Positions 8,708 to 16,509 of a stretch of DNA of 64,000 nucleotides are shown piece after piece (the stretch's first letter is position 1; every line of letters begins with the position of its first letter). This DNA is from Halomonas sp. (GTDB taxonomy: Bacteria; Pseudomonadota; Gammaproteobacteria; Pseudomonadales; Halomonadaceae), in the NCBI RefSeq assembly GCF_011050415.1, contig NZ_DRFS01000027.1:19051-83050 (forward strand), given 5' to 3'. A program made the position numbers and the translations under genes. A model generated the notes under the pieces. That model was not told the DNA's origin. It ran no database searches and was given only the letters and a program-made list of their open reading frames with translations.

Positions 8708-9385
8708 ATGTTCAAAAAAGTGACTTTTATGCTTTCGGGTGCGTTGATCCTGACAGCTGCCATCGTAGTGATATCGAAGCCTGCCCTATTGGACATGCAA
8801 GCTGAGGCGGCGAATCAAGCGGCTGCTCAGGCTGAGAGCTCTTTGGTGCGTTCACACTCACCGATCCTGGGGCCAAAAGAAGCGCCGGTGAAGATTGTTG
8901 AATTCTTTGATCCGGCCTGCGAAGCCTGCCGTGCCTTCTATCCGCTCACCAAAAATATTCTGGAAGCCTACCCGGAGCAGGTGCAGCTAATCATGCGCTA
9001 CACCCCTTTCCATGGGGAGGTTTCTGATACGGCCATCCGTGTACTGGAAGTCGCTCGACGCCAGGAGGTATTCGAACCGGTACTCGAAGCCCTGCTCTCT
9101 CGCCAGGATCAGTGGGCATCTCATGGCCGTTTCGATGAATCAGCTATCTTGGAGATTGCCAGCCAAGCCGGTCTTGACCAAGATGCCGCGGAAGAGCAAC
9201 TCAACTCAGCAGAGATCCAAGCGGTGATCGACCAAGACATGGCGGACGTCAAAACACATCAAATTCGCCAGACGCCAACCTTTTTTATCAATGGTGAGCT
9301 GCTCGATCCCTTCGGTATGCAAGAGCTGATTGATGTCGTAAAGCGCGAAGTAGAGGAGGTATCTGAAGAGGAAGGTGGCCAGTGA
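8708..9385 (+). CDS. DsbA-like periplasmic thiol-disulfide protein
   Basis: Thioredoxin-fold protein of the DsbA/DsbG family, 225 residues. An N-terminal signal or anchor (residues 1-24) is followed by a short Ala/Gln-rich linker. The fold then begins at about residue 59 (APVKIVEFFDPACEAC), with the active-site pair Cys71-Cys74 in a C-E-A-C motif. The cis-proline loop is QTPTFFINGE near the C-terminus. The family oxidises or isomerises disulfides of exported proteins; here the substrate is unknown. It is first of three genes behind a MerR-type promoter and overlaps the next gene by 4 bp. In a metal-resistance setting it may protect or reduce periplasmic thiols. Confidence 0.85.
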   Translation: MFKKVTFMLSGALILTAAIVVISKPALLDMQAEAANQAAAQAESSLVRSHSPILGPKEAPVKIVEFFDPACEACRAFYPLTKNILEAYPEQVQLIMRYTPFHGEVSDTAIRVLEVARRQEVFEPVLEALLSRQDQWASHGRFDESAILEIASQAGLDQDAAEEQLNSAEIQAVIDQDMADVKTHQIRQTPTFFINGELLDPFGMQELIDVVKREVEEVSEEEGGQ

Positions 9386-10371
9386 CGCAGCGTTGGTTGT
9401 TAATAGGCTTTATGAGCTTGTGCCCTGTGGTAGCCGAAGCCAGTTGGCGAGAACAACTGCTACTTTCGCCGACAGAGCCGACAACAAACGAGGTGCAAGC
9501 AGTTACCCAGCAAGATCACTTCACTACACAGCCTCGCCCCGACACCCTGACCTTTGGTCGTGATGTGATCATTGAAACCTCTCTTTGTGCCGCCTTGTCG
9601 GCGGAGGAGGTCACATCACCTTTCGCCACCAAGCTGGAAACGCTACTGGGCGAGTTCATGGAGGCTCCTCTTGAATTTTCAGGCAGTGAGCGTATCCAAT
9701 TACTGTGGGAAGAGGATCGACGTCAGGATGGCTCACGTATAGGGCCTCCGCGCCTAAGTTATGCGGGATTGCCTGATCAGGCAGAACGACTAGAGGTCGT
9801 GTGGCCGGTAGCTAAAAAAGGCAGCGTGATGTTCTTCAAGAACGAAATACTGTTAGAGACTTTGCAATTGCCGGTTCTTGGCGCACGCCTGACGTCTCGC
9901 TTTGGTAATCGGCGCCATCCCGTGTACGGAGAAGTTCGTTCTCATGATGGCATTGACCTGGCGGCACCTTATGGCACGCCGGTAATAACCACCGCGCCTG
10001 GACGCATTTCCTTCATCGGCCGCCAAGGCGGATATGGGCGCGTGATTGAAGTAGAACACGCTATGGGGGCTATCAGCCGTTATACGCACTTAAGCCGATT
10101 TTCTCCACAGCTTGTGGTCGGGGACTTAGTCAATGCAGGGCAAGTGCTAGGTGAAGTGGGTACTTCAGGCGTCGCCACTGGCCCTAACTTGCATTATGAA
10201 GTGAGAGTGGATGACCAACCTGTTGATCCTCTCGATCAAGGTCAACGCATCATTCTTGGTGAACAACTCACCCGCCTGGAATATCAAGCATTGTTAAACG
10301 AGGTAAGGGGGCGTTTTGAGCAAGCTATCGGAATGCCCTCAGTTTACGATCTGATTACACTTAACCAGTAA
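9382..10371 (+). CDS. M23-family (LytM) peptidase, probably altered active site
   Basis: Exported LytM-domain protein, 329 residues, with a signal peptide (about 1-20). The N-terminal 150 residues are unrecognised; the LytM domain spans about 165-285. Zinc ligands His188 and Asp192 (SHDGIDLAAP) and His271 are present, as is His236 (YTHLS). The motif usually read HLH is here N-L-H: Asn269 replaces the catalytic His (His291 of S. aureus LytM). The protein may therefore be a weak peptidase or a non-enzymatic activator or scaffold, as for EnvC/NlpD-type LytM proteins. The ATG overlaps the preceding dsbA-like stop, indicating translational coupling. Its tie to metal resistance is unclear; cell-wall remodelling is an inference. 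Confidence 0.82.
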   Translation: MTQRWLLIGFMSLCPVVAEASWREQLLLSPTEPTTNEVQAVTQQDHFTTQPRPDTLTFGRDVIIETSLCAALSAEEVTSPFATKLETLLGEFMEAPLEFSGSERIQLLWEEDRRQDGSRIGPPRLSYAGLPDQAERLEVVWPVAKKGSVMFFKNEILLETLQLPVLGARLTSRFGNRRHPVYGEVRSHDGIDLAAPYGTPVITTAPGRISFIGRQGGYGRVIEVEHAMGAISRYTHLSRFSPQLVVGDLVNAGQVLGEVGTSGVATGPNLHYEVRVDDQPVDPLDQGQRIILGEQLTRLEYQALLNEVRGRFEQAIGMPSVYDLITLNQ

Positions 10372-10497
10372 TGCCCTCTGTGCTCAATTGCTTTGTATTT
10401 GTCACGTTGGGAACGGGATGGTTGGCTCTTGCATGTCATTGACTTGCCCGTCTTTAAATATCGTTATGGACCTTGGACAACACCATAGGGAACGTTT

Positions 10498-11280
10498 ATG
10501 GAAGGTGTTTCTCTAGTGACACTGGGCTTTTTAGCAAGCCTTACAGCGGGCTTGATGACAGCCATCGGTGCGCTTCCTGTACTGTTCACCAAAAAACCCA
10601 ATCGCGGTGTTCGTGATTTAGCGCTTGGGTTTGCCGCAGGCGTCATGCTGGCCGCTTCTTTCTTTTCACTGATCATTCCCTCCTTGGAAGCCTCTGAGTT
10701 GCGCTATGGTGGTAGCGTCTTGCCAGCGGCAATTGCCTGTGCGGCGATACTATTGGGTATTGGGATGGTAGCGCTGTTGAACGAGTTACTTCCCCATGAG
10801 CATTTTGAGCAGGGTCGCGAAGGACCGGAAGCAGCCTCGCTGCGCCGTATTTGGCTATTTATCATCGCTATTACCATACACAACCTGCCGGAAGGTCTGG
10901 CCGTTGGCGTGGCATTCGGTGCAGGAGGTATCGAGGGTGGAATGCCGCTCGCCATTGGTATCGGTCTACAAAATGTGCCAGAAGGGTTGGCCGTTGCGGT
11001 ATCGCTACTTGGTGTGGGTTACTCACGCTGGCGGTCATGGACGATTGCCGCCCTCACAGGACTCGTTGAGCCGTTGGGAGGCTTATTGGGTGCAGGCATC
11101 GTCAGCATGTCACAGGCACTACTCCCTTGGGGATTAGCCTTTGCGGCCGGTGCGATGCTGTATGTCATTAGCCATGAGATCATTCCCGAGACCCACCGAA
11201 GCGGGCACCAGAAAAAGGCGACGTTCGGCCTCTCCATCGGGTTAGTGCTTATGCTTTTTTTGGATGTCTCGCTGGGCTAG
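10498..11280 (+). CDS. ZIP-family divalent metal transporter
   Basis: Inner-membrane transporter of the ZIP family (zinc/iron-regulated), 260 residues with about eight hydrophobic segments. The two metal-binding signatures are clear: HNLPEGLAVGVAFG in helix IV and QNVPEGLAVAVSL in helix V, although the usual His of the second motif is Gln here. A polar loop (ELLPHEHFEQGREGPEA) lies between helices III and IV. ZIP proteins normally move zinc, iron or cadmium into the cytoplasm, so its place next to an efflux ATPase suggests either scavenging of an essential metal or a GufA-like exporter-type function. It lies 126 bp after the M23 gene and may have its own promoter. Confidence 0.87.
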   Translation: MEGVSLVTLGFLASLTAGLMTAIGALPVLFTKKPNRGVRDLALGFAAGVMLAASFFSLIIPSLEASELRYGGSVLPAAIACAAILLGIGMVALLNELLPHEHFEQGREGPEAASLRRIWLFIIAITIHNLPEGLAVGVAFGAGGIEGGMPLAIGIGLQNVPEGLAVAVSLLGVGYSRWRSWTIAALTGLVEPLGGLLGAGIVSMSQALLPWGLAFAAGAMLYVISHEIIPETHRSGHQKKATFGLSIGLVLMLFLDVSLG

Positions 11281-11309
11281 CGCGCTATAAAGGGCTTACA
11301 GTATTAGGG

Positions 11310-11768
11310 TTAACCCAGGTCGCGGGCCGCACCATGAGCAGTTTCACTGATACATAGCTGATGATCACTGATCACCTCAATGATTCGGCAGCTTCCCACC
11401 TTACCACCGACACACTGGGCAACCATACGCTGGAGTTCCTCACGCAGTACAGTGAGTCGCTGAAGACGAGACTCTACTTTTTCTAAGTGATGCTTAGCAA
11501 TCGCGTCGACCTGATGGCAGGGCATGTCAGGCTGGTCTGACATCGCCAACAGCTCTCGCACCGCTTCCACCGAGAAACCGAAGTCTCGAGCATGACGGAT
11601 AAACGTCAAACGCCTGACGGCGTCTTCCCCATAGCGACGCTGCCCCCCTTCAGTACGCGATGCATCGCGCAGTAGCCCAATACGCTCGTAATAGCGCACC
11701 GTTTCCGGTTTGCAGTCGGCACGTCGTGCCAGCTCACCGATGCTGATTGCTTGGCCAATTGCCGACAT
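11310..11768 (-). CDS. cadR: MerR-family metal-responsive regulator (CadR/PbrR-like)
   Basis: Transcriptional activator of the Cd/Pb/Zn branch of the MerR family, 152 residues. The N-terminal helix-turn-helix is typical (ISIGELARRADCKPETVRYY). The long dimerisation helix follows, and three cysteines, Cys84, Cys119 and Cys127, sit where CadR/PbrR proteins bind soft metals. I placed the start at the ATG at 11768 because it has an AAGGAG ribosome binding site and begins the canonical domain. The gene diverges from the cadA-type ATPase, with the dyad promoter between them, the standard MerR layout. Which metal it senses (Cd, Pb or Zn) cannot be decided from sequence; the symbol is by similarity. 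Confidence 0.85.
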   Translation of the reverse strand: MSAIGQAISIGELARRADCKPETVRYYERIGLLRDASRTEGGQRRYGEDAVRRLTFIRHARDFGFSVEAVRELLAMSDQPDMPCHQVDAIAKHHLEKVESRLQRLTVLREELQRMVAQCVGGKVGSCRIIEVISDHQLCISETAHGAARDLG

Positions 11769-11790
11769 TCTAAAACTCCTTCCGAATGAC

Positions 11791-11821
11791 TTGAAGCTGT
11801 AGTTACTACAGGATTTACACT
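11791..11821 (+). promoter_or_regulatory. MerR-type promoter of the cadA-lspA-lnt operon
   Basis: A -35 hexamer TTGAAG (11791-11796) and -10 hexamer TACACT (11816-11821) with a 19-bp spacer. The spacer begins with the perfect dyad CTGTAGTTACTACAG (11797-11811). This is the layout of MerR-activated promoters, and it sits between the divergent regulator and ATPase genes. Confidence 0.82.
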
Positions 11822-11854
11822 TCAAAACAATAACGCACTGGAAGGACGAGCACC

Positions 11855-14059
11855 ATGGAAAAGTCAACGCATAAAGCATCGTCTGCGGTCTTGACGCTGC
11901 GGGTCGAAGGCATGGACTGCGGCGGTTGTGAACGCAAGATAGTGTCTGCGCTAGGACGGTTGGAAGGCATCAAGGAAGTGACGGCGAGCTCAGTCACCGG
12001 TTCGGTGAAGATTCATTACTCAGGTAATGGGGCTACGTCGCAAAAGACCATTGAGCGCATCCTGAAAGAACTCGGCTACCAAGTGGCCTCTCATGCAGAT
12101 CACCAAGGGGCATCAAGCACTTCATCATCCTGGTGGCAAACGGCTAAAGGCCGCCTGGTTATGACCACAGCGGGCCTACTGATATTGGCGTTTGGCCTTC
12201 GTTTGGTATGGCCAGCCTTAGGCAACTGGCCCTTTATTGCGGCCACCTTGGTGGGTTTGGTGCCCATCGCGCAAAGTGCCTGGGCCGCGCTGAAGATGCG
12301 CACCCCCTTCACCATTGAAATGCTGATGTGCATCGCCGCGCTTGGCGCGCTGGCCATTGATGCCGCCGCTGAAGCCGCGATGGTGGTTTTCCTGTTCGCC
12401 GTGGGGGAGCTACTGGAAGGCGTGGCTGCTTCACGGGCGCGCCGCAGTATCTCGGCACTAGCAAACCTGACGCCATCAACGGCAAGACTGATGGACAACG
12501 GCGATGTTCGTGAGGTGTCGGCGGCATTACTCAAGCCCGGCCAGCGGGTACTGGTGCGCCCCGGCGACCGTGTCCCCTGCGATGGTCGCATCCTGACCGG
12601 TGAATCTGACCTAGATGAGTCACCGGTAAACGGTGAATCCATACCACGCTCGCGCGGGTCTGGCGACGACATTTTTGCCGGTACGGTGAATCTTAATGCC
12701 GCCCTGGAGGTGGAGGTAACTCGGGGAGCCGAGGACAACACTATTGCGCGGGTCATCCGCTTGGTCGAAGAAGCACAGGCTGCCAAAGCACCGATAGCAC
12801 GCTTTATCGACCGCTTTGCTTATTACTACATGCCCACAGTCGTATTGCTTGCACTATTGATGGCAGTGGTGCCCCCGCTGATCTCGACCATGGCGTGGTC
12901 TGAGTCTATTTACCGTGCCTTGGCGCTGCTGTTGATCGCCTGCCCCTGCGCACTGGTGATCTCAACCCCCGCCGCCATTGCTGCGGGTCTTTCGGTAGGT
13001 GCTCGACGTGGCCTGCTGATCAAGGGAGGTACCGTGCTTGAGCAGCTTGGCAAGCTTCGGTTAGTCGCGCTGGATAAGACTGGCACCCTCACTGCGGGCA
13101 CGCCCAAAGTCACCGATGTGGAGGCCTTGGCCGCCGGACAGGATGAGTACGACGTGTTGCGGCTAGCTGCCGCGATGGAGCGTGATTCGGGTCACCCCAT
13201 CGCCACGGCCATCTTCGCTCATGCGCAGCAGCTGGGCCTTGTCATACCCCCTGCGACCGGAAACCGCGCAATTGCGGGTCGTGGCGTTGCAGGCCAAGTG
13301 GAGGGGCGCGAGCTGAGCTTAATTACGCCGCGCCACCTTGCAGAACAGATCACGCTTGATGACGTGTTAAGCGTCCGCATCGCCGAGCTGGAGGAAGCCG
13401 GTAAGAGTCTTGCCGTGCTGGTCGAAGGCGAGCGCCCGCTGGGTCTGATCGCCGTGCGCGATGAACCTCGTGAAGATGCGCGTGAGGGACTGGCGGCGCT
13501 ATCATGTCTGGGCGTGCAAGTCGTGATGCTCAGCGGCGATAACGCGCGTACCGTCGCCGCTATTGGGGACAGCTTAGGCATCGAAGCCCACGGGGAGCTG
13601 ATGCCCGAAGACAAGGCACAGCGCGTTCGTGACTGGCAAAACGCAGGCCGCGGCCCTGTCGGAAAGGTGGGTGATGGCATCAACGATGCACCCGCGCTGG
13701 CGGCGGCAGACGTAGGTATTGCCATGGGTGGCGGTACGGATGTGGCCCTGGAAACTGCAGATGCAGCCCTGCTCAAGAATCGCGTTACCGGCATCGCCGA
13801 GTTGATAGACCTATCTCGTACCACATTGCGTAATGTTAAAACCAACGTGGTGATCGCGCTTGGTCTAAAGGCCGTCTTCCTTGTTACCACCGCCTTGGGT
13901 ATTACCGGTATGTGGATTGCGGTGATGGCCGATACCGGTGCCACCGTATTGGTTACCTTGAATGCCATGCGACTGCTAGGCTATCGCTTTTCGCTCAGCA
14001 ACACGTTGACAGCCACGACACAGAAGAAAGCTATGCATGGGAAAGTAAGCCATGAGTGA
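11855..14059 (+). CDS. cadA: Heavy-metal P1B-type ATPase (Cd/Zn/Pb exporter)
   Basis: Inner-membrane ATPase that exports soft divalent metals, 734 residues. The N-terminus has one heavy-metal-associated domain with G-M-D-C-G-G-C (Cys22, Cys25). Then come transmembrane helices, the Cys-Pro-Cys metal channel motif (363-365), the phosphorylation site D407 in DKTGTLT, the HP locus in DSGHPIATAIFAH and the GDGINDAP hinge. The CPC motif with a single GMDCGGC domain fits the CadA/ZntA/PbrA group and not the copper exporters. A clear MerR-type promoter precedes it. Its end overlaps the start of the signal peptidase II gene by 8 bp, so the two are translationally coupled. Confidence 0.93.
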   Translation: MEKSTHKASSAVLTLRVEGMDCGGCERKIVSALGRLEGIKEVTASSVTGSVKIHYSGNGATSQKTIERILKELGYQVASHADHQGASSTSSSWWQTAKGRLVMTTAGLLILAFGLRLVWPALGNWPFIAATLVGLVPIAQSAWAALKMRTPFTIEMLMCIAALGALAIDAAAEAAMVVFLFAVGELLEGVAASRARRSISALANLTPSTARLMDNGDVREVSAALLKPGQRVLVRPGDRVPCDGRILTGESDLDESPVNGESIPRSRGSGDDIFAGTVNLNAALEVEVTRGAEDNTIARVIRLVEEAQAAKAPIARFIDRFAYYYMPTVVLLALLMAVVPPLISTMAWSESIYRALALLLIACPCALVISTPAAIAAGLSVGARRGLLIKGGTVLEQLGKLRLVALDKTGTLTAGTPKVTDVEALAAGQDEYDVLRLAAAMERDSGHPIATAIFAHAQQLGLVIPPATGNRAIAGRGVAGQVEGRELSLITPRHLAEQITLDDVLSVRIAELEEAGKSLAVLVEGERPLGLIAVRDEPREDAREGLAALSCLGVQVVMLSGDNARTVAAIGDSLGIEAHGELMPEDKAQRVRDWQNAGRGPVGKVGDGINDAPALAAADVGIAMGGGTDVALETADAALLKNRVTGIAELIDLSRTTLRNVKTNVVIALGLKAVFLVTTALGITGMWIAVMADTGATVLVTLNAMRLLGYRFSLSNTLTATTQKKAMHGKVSHE

Positions 14060-14555
14060 TCTGGATAAAGGATGTCGGTCACGTTGCGGCACATGGCTTT
14101 CGATAGCGGTATCGGTGGCACTGGCCGACCAAATCATCAAAGCACTCGTGCACGCTTTGATGCCCTTCGGTCAGGTCATTCCGCTAACGCCGTTCTTTAA
14201 CTGGGTTTACGCCGGTAATACAGGCGCTGCCTTCAGCTTTCTTGCTGATGCCGGTGGCTGGCAGCGCTATATCTTTGTTGGCTTGGCTCTAGTGGTCGCG
14301 GTTGTGTTGATGGTGCAACTTTACAAACCTATACCGCGCTTGGAAGCATTGGCGTACAGCCTTATTTTGGGCGGCGCTATCGGCAATACCGTTGACCGCT
14401 TGGCGCGAGGCTACGTCGTGGACTACCTGGACTTTTACTGGAGTGAATGGCACTGGCCTACGTTTAATCTGGCCGATATCGCGCTGTTTGTGGGGGTGTT
14501 TACGTTGGCAGTTTCGCTATGGTGTGAGCGTCGCGTTTTTAAGCTGTCTGAGTAA
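14052..14555 (+). CDS. lspA: Lipoprotein signal peptidase (signal peptidase II), accessory copy
   Basis: Inner-membrane aspartic protease that cleaves the signal peptide of diacylated prolipoproteins, 167 residues with four hydrophobic segments. Both catalytic aspartates are present: Asp124 (in GYVVDYLDFYW) and Asp142 (in FNLADIAL), along with GNTGAAFS and GNTVDRL. The housekeeping lspA of gammaproteobacteria normally sits next to ileS; this one sits in a metal-resistance operon, overlapping cadA. A similar link exists in the Cupriavidus pbr operon, where PbrB/PbrC includes a signal peptidase II. The reason for the link is unknown. Confidence 0.92.
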   Translation: MSDLDKGCRSRCGTWLSIAVSVALADQIIKALVHALMPFGQVIPLTPFFNWVYAGNTGAAFSFLADAGGWQRYIFVGLALVVAVVLMVQLYKPIPRLEALAYSLILGGAIGNTVDRLARGYVVDYLDFYWSEWHWPTFNLADIALFVGVFTLAVSLWCERRVFKLSE

Positions 14556-14559
14556 CGGT

Positions 14560-16086
14560 ATGGATTCGGTCAATCAAACAGAAAAGTACGCCATTTTTTC
14601 TGGACGTATCGCATCAATATCAGGATGTTTTTTAGCGCTGGTGGCTGGAGTACTGACAACACTGAGTGCAGCACCCTTCTTCCTGTGGTGGCTTGGTCCG
14701 GTAGCTGTGGCCCTTGTCTATTGGAATATACATGCACTTACGCCCGCCCTGGCAGCCCTACGTGGATGGTGCTACGGTGTGGGCTTGTTTGGCTCCGGCA
14801 CCTCTTGGGTCTTTGTCGCTATCCATGATTACGGGGGCACTGGGGCGCCATTGGCGCTACTCCTCACCCTTCTCTTCGTCGCATTCCTGGCGTTATTCTT
14901 TGCTATTCCGTTTGGGTTCTATCGTCGCATCACGGGTTCACCGTTAGCATTTCTTAGCTTTGCAGGTGTTTGGGTGGTTAGTGAATGGCTACGCACCTGG
15001 TTGTTCACCGGTTTTCCCTGGCTATTGCTGGGCACTTCACAGATAGATTCTCCCTTGGCGTCCTGGGCGCCCATTGGCGGGGTATACCTGCTGTCGCTGA
15101 TTGTCGCGCTGACCGGCACGCTTGGAGTAGAGTTGTTGCGACGTCGCTGGTGGGCCTTAGCCCCTATTGCCATCCTGTGGTTGGTACCGATTGTTTTGCC
15201 CAACCAGTGGACTACCCCCGCGGGCGAACCAATCAAAGTGGCGCTGTTGCAAGGGAATCTTGACCAGAACATCAAGTGGAGTGCTCAGGGCCAGCGCGAC
15301 GCGACCAATATCTACACCACGATGACACGAGAGCAGCCAAGTGATATCGATCTGATCGTTTGGCCTGAGGCGGCGCTGCCCATGTTCGAGCAGGAAGCAA
15401 AGCCTATCCTTGAACGGGTGCAGTCTGAACTCCGCCCTGGCACTCACCTGCTGACCGGCATCCTGCAGCGCGACGACCAGGGGCTCCATTACAACAGCGT
15501 TATCGGTCTAGGTGACGTGCAGGGCGAGTATCGTAAAGCCCATCTGGTTCCCTTCGGCGAGTACCTGCCTCTGAAAAGGCTTCTCGCTGGCACTATCGCA
15601 TTTTTCGATCTGCCAACGCCGAGCATCATCCCAGGGCCAGATGGGCAGCCCCCAATACGCGCCGCTGATACGGTCATTGGCAACGCCATCTGCTACGAGA
15701 TCATTTTTGCCGACAGTGTGGCCAAGCAGGCGCGCAATGCCGAACTGCTGCTAACAGTTTCTAACGACACTTGGTTTGGACGCTCCATTGGCCCACACCA
15801 ACATTTGCAGATGGCGCGCCTACGCGCCTTGGAAAATGGTCGTAGCCTGATTCGTGCCACTAGTAATGGCGTGACAGCCATTATCGACCCCCAGGGTCGC
15901 ATTACCGCCAGCGCCCAGCAATTTGAAAAAACCAGCCTAACCGGCAAGGTGACCCCTATGCAGGGCCTCACCCCGTTCACCCGAACCGGTAGCAGCCCTG
16001 CTTGGTTATTAGCTGCCCTGCTGACAGTCATCGGATTCCAGCTGAACATATTTCAATCAAAAAGCAACTCATTAGACGAAAAGTGA
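14560..16086 (+). CDS. lnt: Apolipoprotein N-acyltransferase, accessory copy
   Basis: Inner-membrane enzyme that adds the third acyl chain to lipoproteins, 508 residues. The N-terminal half has about six to seven transmembrane segments; the C-terminal half is a nitrilase domain with the catalytic triad Glu270 (WPEAALP), Lys326 (YRKAHLVPFGEY) and Cys378 (NAICYE). I chose the ATG at 14560, 4 nt after the lspA stop, because the residues upstream are the lspA reading in another frame. The housekeeping lnt is normally near ybeX, so this is likely a second copy carried by the metal island. With lspA it supplies two of the three lipoprotein maturation steps; Lgt is not here. Confidence 0.91.
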   Translation: MDSVNQTEKYAIFSGRIASISGCFLALVAGVLTTLSAAPFFLWWLGPVAVALVYWNIHALTPALAALRGWCYGVGLFGSGTSWVFVAIHDYGGTGAPLALLLTLLFVAFLALFFAIPFGFYRRITGSPLAFLSFAGVWVVSEWLRTWLFTGFPWLLLGTSQIDSPLASWAPIGGVYLLSLIVALTGTLGVELLRRRWWALAPIAILWLVPIVLPNQWTTPAGEPIKVALLQGNLDQNIKWSAQGQRDATNIYTTMTREQPSDIDLIVWPEAALPMFEQEAKPILERVQSELRPGTHLLTGILQRDDQGLHYNSVIGLGDVQGEYRKAHLVPFGEYLPLKRLLAGTIAFFDLPTPSIIPGPDGQPPIRAADTVIGNAICYEIIFADSVAKQARNAELLLTVSNDTWFGRSIGPHQHLQMARLRALENGRSLIRATSNGVTAIIDPQGRITASAQQFEKTSLTGKVTPMQGLTPFTRTGSSPAWLLAALLTVIGFQLNIFQSKSNSLDEK

Positions 16087-16185
16087 CATAGCAATTAATC
16101 GCCTCCTTATTGCTCGTTGGGCTCATCTATTGTCTATTTTGGCTTTACTCATTGCTCTGATGTCCGTCCTGCCAAATTTGCGCAT

Positions 16186-16210
16186 CTAGACGCTATCAAC
16201 CAGCGTCTAG
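16186..16210. terminator. Hairpin downstream of lnt
   Basis: The 9-bp stem CTAGACGCT (16186-16194) / AGCGTCTAG (16202-16210) with a 7-nt loop lies 100 bp after lnt and is followed by GGGGG, not a T-run. It may end the metal operon or block read-through into the glycerol operon. Confidence 0.4.
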
Positions 16211-16400
16211 GGGGCATATCGTAAAGTAGAACGAGTTATGCTGCTGAACGCTGCGAAGCCAATCAGGCGAGTTTAAACCGCCTGCATCCCTGGCGACGTC
16301 TTTTGTGACTTTAGTAAATTTATTATTTTCACATTCTACGCCTAAAAACGCATACCGACGATCTAAAAACCCATTGCAAGTTCGTAATTGATCAACTAGC

Positions 16401-16416
16401 CTTTCGTAAACGAAAG
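16401..16416. promoter_or_regulatory. Possible GlpR operator upstream of the glycerol importer operon
   Basis: CTTTCGTAAACGAAAG is a perfect inverted repeat with TTTCG/CGAAA half-sites, like those bound by DeoR-family GlpR repressors. It lies about 95 bp upstream of the first importer gene in the 423-bp gap between lnt and glpS. A/T-rich promoter-like sequence (TAGCTATATAAAAG) follows it at 16421-16434. The rest of this gap (16087-16400) shows nothing except the hairpin at 16186-16210. Confidence 0.5.
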
Positions 16417-16509
16417 CGAATAGCTATATAAAAGTCGCATTTCAATAGCACTCTCCAATCGCTATTTCCAATAACGTTTCCCAATAACAATGACGCTAGC
16501 GAGATTGGC

